Positions 33,552-41,946 of a DNA stretch of 59,410 nt are shown in pieces. Positions within the stretch are counted from its first letter, which is position 1; the number at the start of each line of letters is the position of its first letter. The notes under the pieces were generated by a model. The model ran no database searches and was not told the origin of the DNA. It was given only the letters and a program-made list of their open reading frames with translations. The stretch spans positions 1 through 59,410 of the forward strand of contig CAKNGB010000007.1 of the NCBI GenBank assembly GCA_930971385.1, in the 5' to 3' direction. The stretch comes from an uncultured Clostridia bacterium. Lineage in GTDB: Bacteria > Bacillota > Clostridia > Christensenellales > UBA1242. Both the position numbers and the translations under genes were made by a program.

Positions 33552-34013
33552 ATGAAGATTGAAGGTAAAATTGGGCTTTATAAACATAAGATAAAGAAGA
33601 TTTTTAGTGTCGCTGAAAAAGTTCTTAAAGAAGATTTTTCCAATGTTTGTGTTTCCTTAAATTTTGTTTCCGACGAGGAAATTCATAGGTTAAACAAGGA
33701 ATTTCGCAATGTGGATAAAGTGACAGATGTTCTATCCTTTCCAAATTTAAATAAAACACCAAATGAAAAATTGAAAAAATTTAAAAAGAGTTATGATTTT
33801 GATGAGGGGTTACTTTTCCTTGGTGATATTGTTATTTCAAAAAATGTGGCAAAGGCGCAGGCAAAGGAATATGAACATTCCATAACGCGTGAGGTATGTT
33901 TTTTGGCTTTACATGGCTTTTTGCATCTTCTTGGCTTTGACCATATCAAAGAGGAAGATGAAAGAATTATGAATAAAATTCAAGATAAAATTTTGAGCGA
34001 GGTAAATCTGTGA
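33552..34013 (+). CDS. ybeY: Endoribonuclease YbeY
   Basis: A 153-aa metalloprotein with the UPF0054 signature HGFLHLLGFDH, giving the three zinc-binding His residues. NKEFRNVDKVTDVLSFPN upstream is also typical. YbeY takes part in 16S rRNA 3'-end maturation and ribosome quality control. It has an AAGGAG site and overlaps era by four bases, the usual gene order. Confidence 0.93.
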   Translation: MKIEGKIGLYKHKIKKIFSVAEKVLKEDFSNVCVSLNFVSDEEIHRLNKEFRNVDKVTDVLSFPNLNKTPNEKLKKFKKSYDFDEGLLFLGDIVISKNVAKAQAKEYEHSITREVCFLALHGFLHLLGFDHIKEEDERIMNKIQDKILSEVNL

Positions 34014-34837
34014 AGTGCGGATATGTTGCAGTGCTTGGGCTTCCAAATGCAGGCAAAAGTAGTCTGGTTAATAGGTTGGTCGGCGAAGAGGTCGCCATAG
34101 TTTCTAAGCGTATTCAAACAACACGCAATAACATTTTAGGCATATGCAATGGCGAAAACTTTCAAATTGTTTTTATCGACACGCCGGGAATTCATCATAG
34201 TAAAAATAAACTTGACCGCTTTATGATGAAAAATGTTAGAAACGCCATAACAACTGCTGATGTTATCCTCTATCTTGTTGACCTTGGTAAAACTGTTTCT
34301 GACGAAGAGAAAGATTACATAAAGATGCTTAAAGGTAAGGCGGAAAAAGTGATTGTCGTTTTAACAAAAAGCGATAAAAAGGCGGTGGCGGACATTGATA
34401 GTGATATTTCTATTTCGGTTAAAGAAAACAAAAATCTTGATAAACTTATCAATTTGATTGTGGAAAAACTTCCAACTGGCGAGGCGATATTTGACGAGGA
34501 CGAATACACGGATAAAAGCATTAAATTTTTGGTTTGTGAGCATATCCGCGGGAGGCTACTTGATATTTTAGATAACGAAATTCCTCATGGTATTGCGGTT
34601 GTTTGTGAGAAGTTGGAGGAAAAGGAAAATTCTGTCAATATGGACATTCTTATCATACTTGAAAAAGAGCGTCATAAGGGGATAGTTATCGGTAAGGGCG
34701 GAAAGAATTTGAAAGATATTGGCATAAGTGCAAGACAATACGCCGAAAATTTGTTTGATAAAAAAGTTAATATTCATCTACTTGTTAAAGTGGACGAGAA
34801 TTGGAGAAATAACAACATCGCTGAATATGGTTATTAA
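34010..34837 (+). CDS. era: GTPase Era
   Basis: A 275-aa GTPase plus KH domain. G1 is GLPNAGKSSL (about residues 8-17), G2 is RIQTTRNNI, G3 is DTPGIH, and G4 reads TKSD instead of the more common NKxD. A KH domain with VIGKGGKNLKDIG follows at about residues 225-240. Era binds 16S rRNA near the anti-Shine-Dalgarno region and helps 30S maturation. The GTG start overlaps the end of ybeY. TKxD still binds guanine in related GTPases, so function is probably kept. Confidence 0.93.
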   Translation: MKCGYVAVLGLPNAGKSSLVNRLVGEEVAIVSKRIQTTRNNILGICNGENFQIVFIDTPGIHHSKNKLDRFMMKNVRNAITTADVILYLVDLGKTVSDEEKDYIKMLKGKAEKVIVVLTKSDKKAVADIDSDISISVKENKNLDKLINLIVEKLPTGEAIFDEDEYTDKSIKFLVCEHIRGRLLDILDNEIPHGIAVVCEKLEEKENSVNMDILIILEKERHKGIVIGKGGKNLKDIGISARQYAENLFDKKVNIHLLVKVDENWRNNNIAEYGY

Positions 34838-34859
34838 AATTTAATTGTGTTAAATTGTA

Positions 34860-35003
34860 AACTATGTGATGTTAAAATTTAAACAAGTTAAGTTTAAATT
34901 TTGCTAAGCACAAAACACACAATAAATTGTGTTCATCACATAGTATGTATAAACATCGGTCTCACTCAAATACTTCGTGCTTGGTTCGACCTCCGATAAT
35001 ATA
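34860..35003. repeat. Palindromic repeat family R, copy 3
   Basis: ACTATGTGATG and CATCACATAGT close the first hairpin. ATCGGTC and GACC-CCGAT close the second. Compared with copies 1 and 2, the second hairpin is shortened on both arms by matching amounts, so the pairing is preserved. It lies 23 bases after the era stop. Confidence 0.8.
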
Positions 35004-35113
35004 AATCGAACAAGAGTAAAAAACTTCAAAAATGGCATCATTTTAAAAAACAACTTGTTTAAATTTTAACAACTTAACTCATTAAATAAAAGAGAAGTTT
35101 AAAATAAATTCGC

Positions 35114-35142
35114 TTGCAAAATTTTTATTGTTGTGATAAAAT
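35114..35142 (+). promoter_or_regulatory. Promoter of tRNA-Arg
   Basis: TTGCAA (35114-35119), 17 bp, TAAAAT (35137-35142). Between it and the tRNA there is a perfect CATGCAAAG/CTTTGCATG hairpin (35147-35177). The rest of the gap, 35004-35113, shows nothing recognisable. Confidence 0.65.
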
Positions 35143-35183
35143 ATCCATGCAAAGAAAAAATGAAAAAACTTTGCATGAAAAAT

Positions 35184-35259
35184 GACCTCATAGTAAAACT
35201 GGATATTACGGTCCCCTCCTAAGGGATTGTTCTGGGTTCGAGTCCCGGTGGGGTCACCA
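35184..35259 (+). tRNA. tRNA-Arg (anticodon CCT)
   Basis: Acceptor GACCTCA/TGGGGTC, D arm GTAA-AACTGGATA-TTAC, anticodon arm GTCCC-CTCCTAA-GGGAT with CCT, T arm CTGGG-TTCGAGT-CCCGG, discriminator A and an encoded CCA. It reads AGG codons. Confidence 0.93.
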
Positions 35260-35467
35260 GAAAAAACTGAATATTTATCGTTTTAAACAAGTTTGAAGAT
35301 TTTATTTTTCTGCTTGTTTTTTTCAAAGCATTTTTAAAGTTGCGTGCCAATTAGTCAAAGCGGAGGATTTATTAATCACAATTATTAACATTTTTATTTA
35401 AACATTTTGATTAAGCTCTTCCATTTTAATTTCATTTATGCTATAATTTAAGCAAATGGAGGGTATT

Positions 35468-36283
35468 ATGATTGGGGCTATTATTGGCGATATTGCGGGT
35501 TCGAGTTATGAATTTCATAATAAGCGAGATAAAAATGTGGAGTTGTTTTCAAAAGGTTCAAAGTTTACTGACGACACTGTGATGACGCTGGCGATATTTA
35601 AAGCGCTTAAAGAAAGCAAAAGTTTAAAAACAAAAAATGTTGACATGAATGAAGTCTATCAAAATGCTGTTAAATTTATGCGAGAATATGGCAGAAAATA
35701 CATAGATTGTGGCTTTGGCGGAATGTTTAAAAAGTGGGTGCTAAGTGAAACTCCAATACCTTATGGAAGTTTTGGAAATGGCTCGGCAATGCGAGTGAGT
35801 GCTGTGCCATATTTTGCGAGAAATTTGGAAGAGGTCAAAAAACTTTCCTATGCTGTCACAACTCCAACGCACAATTCAGATGAAGGAATTTTAGGCGCTG
35901 AGGCTGTGGCGGTGGCTGTGTATCTAGCAAAAACTGGCAAAAACAAGCAAGAAATTAAAGAATATTTGCAAGAAAATTACTATAATCTTGATTTTGATTA
36001 TGAAATTTTGAAAAAGGAAAATAAATTTAATGCCACTTGTCAAGGCTCAGTTCCACAAGCTCTTTATTGTTTTTTGATTTCTGATGGTTTTGAAGATTGT
36101 TTAAGAACAACCATTTCGATTGGTGGCGACACAGACACATTGTGCGCAATTTCATGTGCGATTGCAGGAGAATATTACAAAGTTCCAAACAATCTTTGGA
36201 AAGAGGCGGGTTCATTTTTAGACGAGGATTTATATAACGACGCAAACGACTTTCTTTTAAGGCAAAATGGATTTGTGGACTAA
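35468..36283 (+). CDS. ADP-ribosylglycohydrolase family protein
   Basis: A 271-aa protein of the DraG/ARH family: IIGDIAGSSYEFHNKRDK at the start, FTDDTVMTLAIFKAL with the metal-binding Thr-Asp-Asp, GNGSAMRVSAVP, and GGDTDTLCAISCAIAGEYY with the second Asp cluster. These enzymes remove ADP-ribose from proteins or small molecules using a dinuclear metal centre. The start is set by GGAGGG before ATG 35468. No ADP-ribosyltransferase partner is adjacent. Confidence 0.87.
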   Translation: MIGAIIGDIAGSSYEFHNKRDKNVELFSKGSKFTDDTVMTLAIFKALKESKSLKTKNVDMNEVYQNAVKFMREYGRKYIDCGFGGMFKKWVLSETPIPYGSFGNGSAMRVSAVPYFARNLEEVKKLSYAVTTPTHNSDEGILGAEAVAVAVYLAKTGKNKQEIKEYLQENYYNLDFDYEILKKENKFNATCQGSVPQALYCFLISDGFEDCLRTTISIGGDTDTLCAISCAIAGEYYKVPNNLWKEAGSFLDEDLYNDANDFLLRQNGFVD

Positions 36284-36294
36284 CGCAATCGAGA

Positions 36295-36323
36295 TTGACA
36301 AATTGAATATGATTTGATAGAAT
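36295..36323 (+). promoter_or_regulatory. Promoter of the U32 peptidase gene
   Basis: TTGACA (36295-36300), 17 bp, TAGAAT (36318-36323). The predicted start point lies inside the left arm of the hairpin at 36326-36352. Confidence 0.7.
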
Positions 36324-36325
36324 AA

Positions 36326-36352
36326 ACTTATAGGGATACTATAAGTTTTTTT
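36326..36352 (+). terminator. Terminator hairpin abutting the U32 start codon
   Basis: ACTTATAG (36326-36333) pairs with CTATAAGT (36339-36346), and the T run touches the ATG at 36353. It can terminate read-through from the ADP-ribosylglycohydrolase gene. Confidence 0.7.
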
Positions 36353-38506
36353 ATGAGAAATGTGGAAATTTTAGCGCCTGTTGGCAATATGGAAAGTTTG
36401 AAGTCGGCAATTAATAATAATGCCGATGCAATTTATCTTGGTGCAAAAAGTTTTAACGCACGCGGTGGAGTGGAAAATTTTTCTTTTGAAAGTTTGAAAG
36501 AGGCGGTGGAATACGCACACCTTTTCGGCGTGAAGGTGTATCTAACGCTTAACATATTGATTAAAGATGAAGAAATGAAAGAAGCGCTTAACGTTGTTGA
36601 AAAGGCTCTTGAAATGTGTGTGGACGCGTTTATTGTGCAGGATGTGGGGTTAGCATATTTAATAAAAAACACCTTTCCAAATGCGGTGATTCATGCCTCC
36701 ACTCAAATGGGAGTGAATAATTTGGAAGGCGCAAAATTTTTGTCGGAAGCGGGTTTCACGCGAATTGTGCTTGCCCGCGAAACACCTCTTGAAGAAGTTA
36801 GAAGAATACATGAAAACTTGGATGTTGAACTTGAGTATTTTGTGCAGGGCGCACTTTGTGTTTCTTTTTCAGGTAATTGCTATCTATGCTCTCTTCTTGC
36901 TGGGAAAAGTGGAAATCGCGGAGAATGTAAGCAGTTTTGCCGTTTACCATTCAAACTATTAAATAAAGAAGAATATTTTTTAAGTGCCAAAGATTTTTGC
37001 CTTTTAAAACGATTGAAAGATTTGAAAGATGCAGGCGTAATTTCATTTAAAATTGAAGGAAGAGCAAGGCGTGCAAGTTTTGTTGGTGGAGCAACTAAGA
37101 TATATAAAGATGCGGAGCTAAATGATTTTAATTATGATGAAAAAGAAATAATCACGCTTAAAAAACTTTTCAATCGTGGAAATTTTATTGAGGGATATTT
37201 CGGCGACGAAAAGAAGATATATTCAAAAACACAAAACCACATTGGAGTTTCTGTTGGCAGGGTGGGAAAGGTGAAGTTGGGCAAAAAATTTAATGAAATT
37301 TTCATCCTTTCAAACGAAGATATTGTTAAAGGCGACGGCTTAAAATTTTTTGACAAGGGAAAAGAAGTGGCGTCTGTTGGCGTTATGGATGTTAAAAAAG
37401 ATGGAAAGTTTTTTGTTTTAACCACAACTCAAAAAATATCCGCTGGGCTTACTGTTAACAAGATTTTGGATGCGAAGTTAGAAGAGGAAATCTTATCAAG
37501 AAAAAGACAAATTAAAGTGGATGCAAAGTTTGTGGCGAAGATTGGTCAAAAAGCAAAATTAACTTTAAAGCATGAAGATGTGGTCGCGGAAGTTGAAAGT
37601 GAAAGTGTTTTAAGTGAAGCGAAAACAAGTCCGCTCACTCAAGAGGAAATTCAGGATAACTTAACAAAATTAGGCGAATTTTGCGTGGAAAATTTGAGTG
37701 TGGAAATGGATAAAGTTTTTCTTCGTAAGGCAGAGTTGAACGCATTAAGAAGAGAAATTCAAGAGAAGTTAAAGGTGAAGATTTTAGAAGGTTACAACTT
37801 GAAAAATATCAAAAAACAAGAAAAAATCAATAAAAAAGTGCAAATTTTTGATAAAAAATCGAAAAAAGTTGATATTTTTGAATTTTCTGACTTAAAAACA
37901 TTGAAAAAATTTAAAGATAGTGATGCAATTTTAGTGTATAAGTTTTCCGATTTTAACGCGGATGAAATTTTGAAAACGGCAAACGAAATTGGAAAAGTTA
38001 TCTATCTTGATTTGCCTCCAATTGCAACATATGAAGATTTATCAAAAATTAAAGAAATTCTTAAACATGAAAAAATTGGAGTTGTTGCGAACAACTATTA
38101 TGCTTTAAATTTAACAACAAAAGAAAGGACGATTATTGGCGTCAACTTAAACATCTTTAACAGTTATGCTGTGAAATTTTATGCCGAACTTGGATTTAAT
38201 AAAATTGTTTTGACGCAGGAAGATGTGAAACTTGAAAACCTCAAAAATTGCGGTGCAAGCCTTTTTGCTGTGAGTGAGTATTTCCCTGAGTATATGTTTT
38301 TTAAACATTGCCCAATAAAAGAGCATATTGGTGGCGACTGCGGACATTGCAAATATAAGCCTCTTGTTTATGAATTTGGAAAATATAAATTTAATGTTAT
38401 TAGAAGAAAGGTTGCGTCTTGCCAGTTTGTGTTTAAAGATAGTGTGAAAAGGAAGAAAATGTTGCCTAGAGATTTAAACAAGGTTATTGAATTTGAAAAT
38501 GTTTAA
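36353..38506 (+). CDS. U32 family peptidase (RlhA/YdcP-like)
   Basis: A 717-aa protein with the U32 TIM-barrel domain: EILAPVGNMESLKSAINN, then VDAFIVQDVGLAYLI, ASTQMGVNN, EYFVQGALCVSFSGNCYLC with GECKQFCRLPF (the Cys cluster that holds an Fe-S centre in relatives), FKIEGRARR, then beta and C-terminal domains. A second Cys group (GGDCGHCKYKP) is near the end. RlhA-type members hydroxylate 23S rRNA; others have unknown substrates. No ribosome site is visible before the ATG. Confidence 0.85.
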   Translation: MRNVEILAPVGNMESLKSAINNNADAIYLGAKSFNARGGVENFSFESLKEAVEYAHLFGVKVYLTLNILIKDEEMKEALNVVEKALEMCVDAFIVQDVGLAYLIKNTFPNAVIHASTQMGVNNLEGAKFLSEAGFTRIVLARETPLEEVRRIHENLDVELEYFVQGALCVSFSGNCYLCSLLAGKSGNRGECKQFCRLPFKLLNKEEYFLSAKDFCLLKRLKDLKDAGVISFKIEGRARRASFVGGATKIYKDAELNDFNYDEKEIITLKKLFNRGNFIEGYFGDEKKIYSKTQNHIGVSVGRVGKVKLGKKFNEIFILSNEDIVKGDGLKFFDKGKEVASVGVMDVKKDGKFFVLTTTQKISAGLTVNKILDAKLEEEILSRKRQIKVDAKFVAKIGQKAKLTLKHEDVVAEVESESVLSEAKTSPLTQEEIQDNLTKLGEFCVENLSVEMDKVFLRKAELNALRREIQEKLKVKILEGYNLKNIKKQEKINKKVQIFDKKSKKVDIFEFSDLKTLKKFKDSDAILVYKFSDFNADEILKTANEIGKVIYLDLPPIATYEDLSKIKEILKHEKIGVVANNYYALNLTTKERTIIGVNLNIFNSYAVKFYAELGFNKIVLTQEDVKLENLKNCGASLFAVSEYFPEYMFFKHCPIKEHIGGDCGHCKYKPLVYEFGKYKFNVIRRKVASCQFVFKDSVKRKKMLPRDLNKVIEFENV

Positions 38507-38612
38507 TTTTTCATATACAAAGGAAAATACGACAAAATTTAATTTTATGTTTAATTATTTTGTTTGACAAATGTATATGGAAATGATTTAATTAATTTAA
38601 TAAGGGGTAGTT

Positions 38613-39425
38613 ATGAAAAGAAAATGGGTAAAATTTAATGACCTTAAAAATAGTGAAAAGGCGTTTAGAATTGTGAATTTATGTTTCATCGTTTTAATTC
38701 TTGCCTTTTGCATTGGGTTTGGAAGTTATTATATCACAATAGGCGACCCAGATAACAGGGTGCTTTCCTGTTTCATTTTAATTTTGCCAGTTTTGTTGCC
38801 ACTTATTTATGAACTTGCATTTGGAAGAAGATTATCTAATTTTGTTGTTTTAATTTATGAAATCTATGTTCTTTTAGGTGGTTCGGCGTCGGTTGTTAAT
38901 GTTTACGCTTATCTTCCTTTCTATGACAAAATCATTCACTTTATTGCTGGCTATGTGTTTGCACTTTTGGGACTTTTCTTCCTTTCTCGCATTGCGAACT
39001 ATAAGAAGCTGAATGTGTGGACGGTGGCAATTTTCTGTTTCCTATTCACACTTATGATTGAATATGTTTGGGAACTTATTGAAAGATTTTCCGACCTTTT
39101 CCTTGGGCAGACATCGCAAGGAGATGTGATTCCTGGTTATAACGCACCACTTGTCACAGACACTATCACTGATATGCTTTGCAACTTTGGTGGAGGACTT
39201 TTGTTCACTTTGCACTTCTTAATTGGCAAACTTTCAAAATGCTCGCTTGGCATGAACTTTATTGAAAAAGAGTTTTGCTATATTCGCGAAGATGACGTGA
39301 AAGATTTGGCAGAAGCAAGCATTGAAAAAATTGACCCTGAAATTGACGATAACATTGAAAGAAACGAAAAAGATGAAATTCCTGAAAAACAAAAAACTTC
39401 AAAAAAGACCACTAAAAATGAATAA
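38613..39425 (+). CDS. Polytopic membrane protein (DUF2238-like)
   Basis: A 270-aa protein with about six membrane segments between residues 17 and 205. Conserved-looking polar features inside the membrane part are YDKIIHFIAGYVFALLGLFF and MIEYVWELIERFSD, with His and Glu residues. It ends in a charged Lys/Glu/Asp tail of about 50 residues. DUF2238/YjdF-like proteins share the HF..G and E..WEL..D pattern; their function is unknown. A promoter (TTGACA, 17 bp, TTTAAT at 38564-38592) and an AAGGGG site precede it, and a terminator follows. Confidence 0.7.
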   Translation: MKRKWVKFNDLKNSEKAFRIVNLCFIVLILAFCIGFGSYYITIGDPDNRVLSCFILILPVLLPLIYELAFGRRLSNFVVLIYEIYVLLGGSASVVNVYAYLPFYDKIIHFIAGYVFALLGLFFLSRIANYKKLNVWTVAIFCFLFTLMIEYVWELIERFSDLFLGQTSQGDVIPGYNAPLVTDTITDMLCNFGGGLLFTLHFLIGKLSKCSLGMNFIEKEFCYIREDDVKDLAEASIEKIDPEIDDNIERNEKDEIPEKQKTSKKTTKNE

Positions 39426-39432
39426 ATTTCTT

Positions 39433-39462
39433 AAAAAACATGATATTTTTCATGTTTTTTTC
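39433..39462 (+). terminator. Intrinsic terminator
   Basis: AAAAAACATG pairs with CATGTTTTTT around an eight-base loop. It closes the membrane-protein gene, upstream of element B. Confidence 0.85.
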
Positions 39463-39583
39463 ATAAAAAATTTCCTATTTAATCGCTAACTTTTGAAACT
39501 AGCGGAATAAATAAAGAGAAACATAGACGAAAAACTGATTATGTTTTCTTTTTTCTCTCCTGACTCTCTCTTAACTGCAAAAT

Positions 39584-39855
39584 AAAGCGAATATCTCTGC
39601 CGTTGTCATAGGTTGTCGTAAGAATAACAACCCTAAAAGTTATAAGACACTCGCCTTGACCTTGACAACAAAGAATATTCGTTTACACTAAAATAATATA
39701 GAGAAGAAAACAAAAAAGCAAAAAGCGGAAGTGTGTATGCTCCGCCAACACTTTCGCTTTTTTGTAACTAAGTTTAGTTTGTGGCATGTGCTTGGTTTGG
39801 ACGAACGAAGTGAGTCCACTTGTTCAAAGACAAGCACACGCCTAAATGCCAAATA
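39584..39855 (+). ncRNA. Structured RNA of element B (same family as 30838-31115)
   Basis: Helices: AAGCGAATAT (39585-39594) with ATATTCGTTT (39675-39684), including one G-U; TTGTCA plus AGG (39603-39612) with CCTTGACAA (39660-39668); AAAAAGCGGAAGTGT (39720-39734) with ACACTTTCGCTTTTT (39748-39762), including one G-U; GTGCTTG (39788-39794) with CAAGCAC (39831-39837), enclosing TGGAC/GTCCA. The third helix has no sequence in common with copy A yet is fully paired in both. The G-U pairs would be C-A mismatches on the other strand, so the plus strand is the RNA. Confidence 0.72.
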
Positions 39856-39944
39856 ATAAAATTTATATATTATTTATATTTTATTAGCACAATTTGCATT
39901 TTATATGTTATAATGAAATTGATATTTTTATTAAAGGTAAAATT

Positions 39945-41738
39945 ATGGAACATTTAGAAACTCTTAATAATAGAAAAAGTTTAATATTAAAAATATTTCT
40001 AGCATTTGTTGTATTATTTTTTGTTATGACTTTATTTACTGGTTGTGCATCAACAGATAAAACTCAAACTGGTGGTGCAACTTCAAAAGAAATTACATAC
40101 ACATATAATGCTGAGAATGACACAACAAGAATTGATTTTTTGCTATATTTTGAAAATAATACCATATATAATATGATAAAAGAAGATTGCACTTTTAGGT
40201 TGTATAAAGATAATCAGTTTGTTAAAAATGTGAAATTTTATTGGGATTTTGGTGTTAAAGCTAATAATAATGGAACAAGAAATAGTTATATAGTTGTTGA
40301 CGGGAATATAGACAAATTGGAACTTGATTCGTGGACTGCTACATTTGATAACCTTTGGAATACTTATCAAACTTGGTGGCTGATAATAATCATTGCTCCT
40401 ATTATACTGGCGTTAGTTTATCTTTTTATTATTTTATTTAAAGATTTAGAATTGTCAGATATTTTTGAAAGTGTAGGAACTTGGATAGGAACTGCAGTAA
40501 TTCTTGGTTTAAGTTTTATATCTCCTTTTATGAGCGGCTCGGCAAATTGGTTTCCGTTAATAATATGTTTAATTGGAGTTGTTACGACAGTCTTATTATG
40601 TCTTTTGATGTCTGGAATAAAAGCATTGTTAGATATGAATAACTTGAACCCTTTTGAAAAAATGAGTGAGAAAATTGAACATAAAAAGGAAGAAAAATAT
40701 TATAAAAAACTAACGGCATTAGTTAGTGAATGTGGAACAAACAAAAGTGCATTACAACAAATTGGAAAAGATGATTTGGTAGAATATTGTGATAAAATAG
40801 GTATTGTTGCGTCTGGAACAAAAAAATCTGATCTGATAAATGCTATAGTCGCTTACGCTGGTGGAGATTTTTCGGTGTTGCAAAAATCAAGTAAAAAATC
40901 TAATGACAGCAATAAAAAAGTTAAAACAAGTTCTATAACATTTAACGATATTGCAGGTCTTGATAAAGCAAAAGATGCCTTTAGAGAAAAAGTAATTTTG
41001 CCTTTTGAACACCCAGAGTTATACAAAAAATTTGGTAAGAAAGCTGGTGGTGGAATTCTTCTGTATGGATTGCCAGGAACTGGAAAGACAATGTTTGCAG
41101 AAGCCGCATCTAATGAAGTTGATGCTTTGTTTTTGCCAGTTAAATGCTCGGATATAAAGTCAAAATGGTATGGAGAATCTGAGCAGAAAGTTAAAGAAAT
41201 CTTTACAAAAGCAAGAAAAGCCCAAAGAGCAGTTATATTCTTTGATGAATTTGAGGCGATTGGCTCAAAAAGAACAGAAAGTGCAGACAATGGGAATAAT
41301 GATTTAGTTCCAGAAATTCTTGCCGAAATGCAAGGTGTTGGAACTTCTGCAAATGACTCGACTATTGTTGTGATTGCTGCAACAAATAAGCCTTGGTCAA
41401 TAGATAGTGCTTTTCTAAGACCAGGAAGATTTGATGAAAAAATCTATATACCATTGCCAGACAAAAAAGCAAGAATAAAATTGTTTGAAATAAAATTGAA
41501 AGGTATTCCAACTGAAGAACTAGATTTTGAAGAATTAGCAAAATTAACAAACGGATTTAATGGCGCAGATATTACAGAGTTTTGTGAAAGACTGAAGATG
41601 CAAGCCATAAATCAAAGTATTAAGACTGGCGAAGAACATTTAATAACTATGGAAGATGCATTAAATGTTTCAAAAGAATTAAAATCAAGTGTATCTAATG
41701 AAGATATAGGAAGACTTAAACAATTTGAAGAAGAATAA
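39945..41738 (+). CDS. Membrane-anchored AAA+ ATPase (cargo of element B)
   Basis: A 597-aa protein from ATG 39945, behind AAAGG. Residues 14-35 form a hydrophobic segment ending in a lipobox-like LFTGC. A domain follows, then further membrane segments (about 143-165, 180-220). Residues 255-305 hold a SAP-like stretch, and from about 330 an AAA+ module: DIAGLDKAKDAF, Walker A GLPGTGKTMFAEAA, Walker B AVIFFDEFEAIG, and TNKPWSIDSAFLRPGRFDE. It resembles FtsH but has no HEXXH protease. It may remodel membrane or nucleoprotein complexes. A self-contained gene with its own terminator. Confidence 0.8.
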   Translation: MEHLETLNNRKSLILKIFLAFVVLFFVMTLFTGCASTDKTQTGGATSKEITYTYNAENDTTRIDFLLYFENNTIYNMIKEDCTFRLYKDNQFVKNVKFYWDFGVKANNNGTRNSYIVVDGNIDKLELDSWTATFDNLWNTYQTWWLIIIIAPIILALVYLFIILFKDLELSDIFESVGTWIGTAVILGLSFISPFMSGSANWFPLIICLIGVVTTVLLCLLMSGIKALLDMNNLNPFEKMSEKIEHKKEEKYYKKLTALVSECGTNKSALQQIGKDDLVEYCDKIGIVASGTKKSDLINAIVAYAGGDFSVLQKSSKKSNDSNKKVKTSSITFNDIAGLDKAKDAFREKVILPFEHPELYKKFGKKAGGGILLYGLPGTGKTMFAEAASNEVDALFLPVKCSDIKSKWYGESEQKVKEIFTKARKAQRAVIFFDEFEAIGSKRTESADNGNNDLVPEILAEMQGVGTSANDSTIVVIAATNKPWSIDSAFLRPGRFDEKIYIPLPDKKARIKLFEIKLKGIPTEELDFEELAKLTNGFNGADITEFCERLKMQAINQSIKTGEEHLITMEDALNVSKELKSSVSNEDIGRLKQFEEE

Positions 41739-41770
41739 AAAATGACCTAGAAAATTCTAGGTTCATTTTT
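41737..41770 (+). terminator. Terminator of the AAA+ gene at the right end of element B
   Basis: AAAATGA-CCTAGAA pairs with TTCTAGG-TTCATTTT (one bulge) and is followed by T. The terminal inverted repeat starts two bases later. Confidence 0.75.
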
Positions 41771-41890
41771 TGCTAGTTTCAAAGTTTATAGTCCTTAATT
41801 TGATTTTTGATTGTAAATTTAAAACAAAATTTCAAGAAGTTTTGCTTTCTTTTTATCTAAAATTTCCTTTTAAAAAAGTGAAAAATTATT

Positions 41891-41918
41891 TTGAAAATCT
41901 TTTTTGTTAGGTTATAAT
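41891..41918 (+). promoter_or_regulatory. Promoter of the alcohol/aldehyde dehydrogenase operon
   Basis: TTGAAA (41891-41896), a 16-bp spacer and TATAAT (41913-41918), then AAAGGAGG before the ATG. Confidence 0.65.
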
Positions 41919-41946
41919 ATAAGTGTAAATTAAAGAAAGGAGGAAT

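Larger units (their letters stand above)
39481..41794 (+). mobile_element. Element B: inverted-repeat cassette with structured RNA and AAA+ ATPase
   Basis: The left core is TTTGAAACTAGC (39492-39503) and the right core is GCTAGTTTCAAA (41772-41783), the same 12-bp ends as element A. The right flank GTTTATAGTCC resembles the right flank of A. A hairpin with T-rich tail follows the left end, then the conserved RNA fold, one cargo gene on the plus strand, and a terminator directly against the right end. Outer limits are set by similarity to element A and are approximate. No transposase is present. Confidence 0.7.

Noticed and set aside
34010..34837. Era as a non-functional GTPase because G4 reads TKSD
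   Set aside because: TKxD is a working G4 variant in related translational GTPases, and all other motifs and the KH domain are intact.
35468..36283. ADP-ribosylglycohydrolase as part of a DarTG-type toxin-antitoxin pair
   Set aside because: It belongs to the DraG/ARH fold rather than the macrodomain type, and no transferase gene is adjacent.
39945..41738. AAA+ protein as the protease FtsH
   Set aside because: The ATPase module is FtsH-like, but the HEXXH zinc motif and the peptidase domain are absent and the chain ends shortly after the AAA+ lid.
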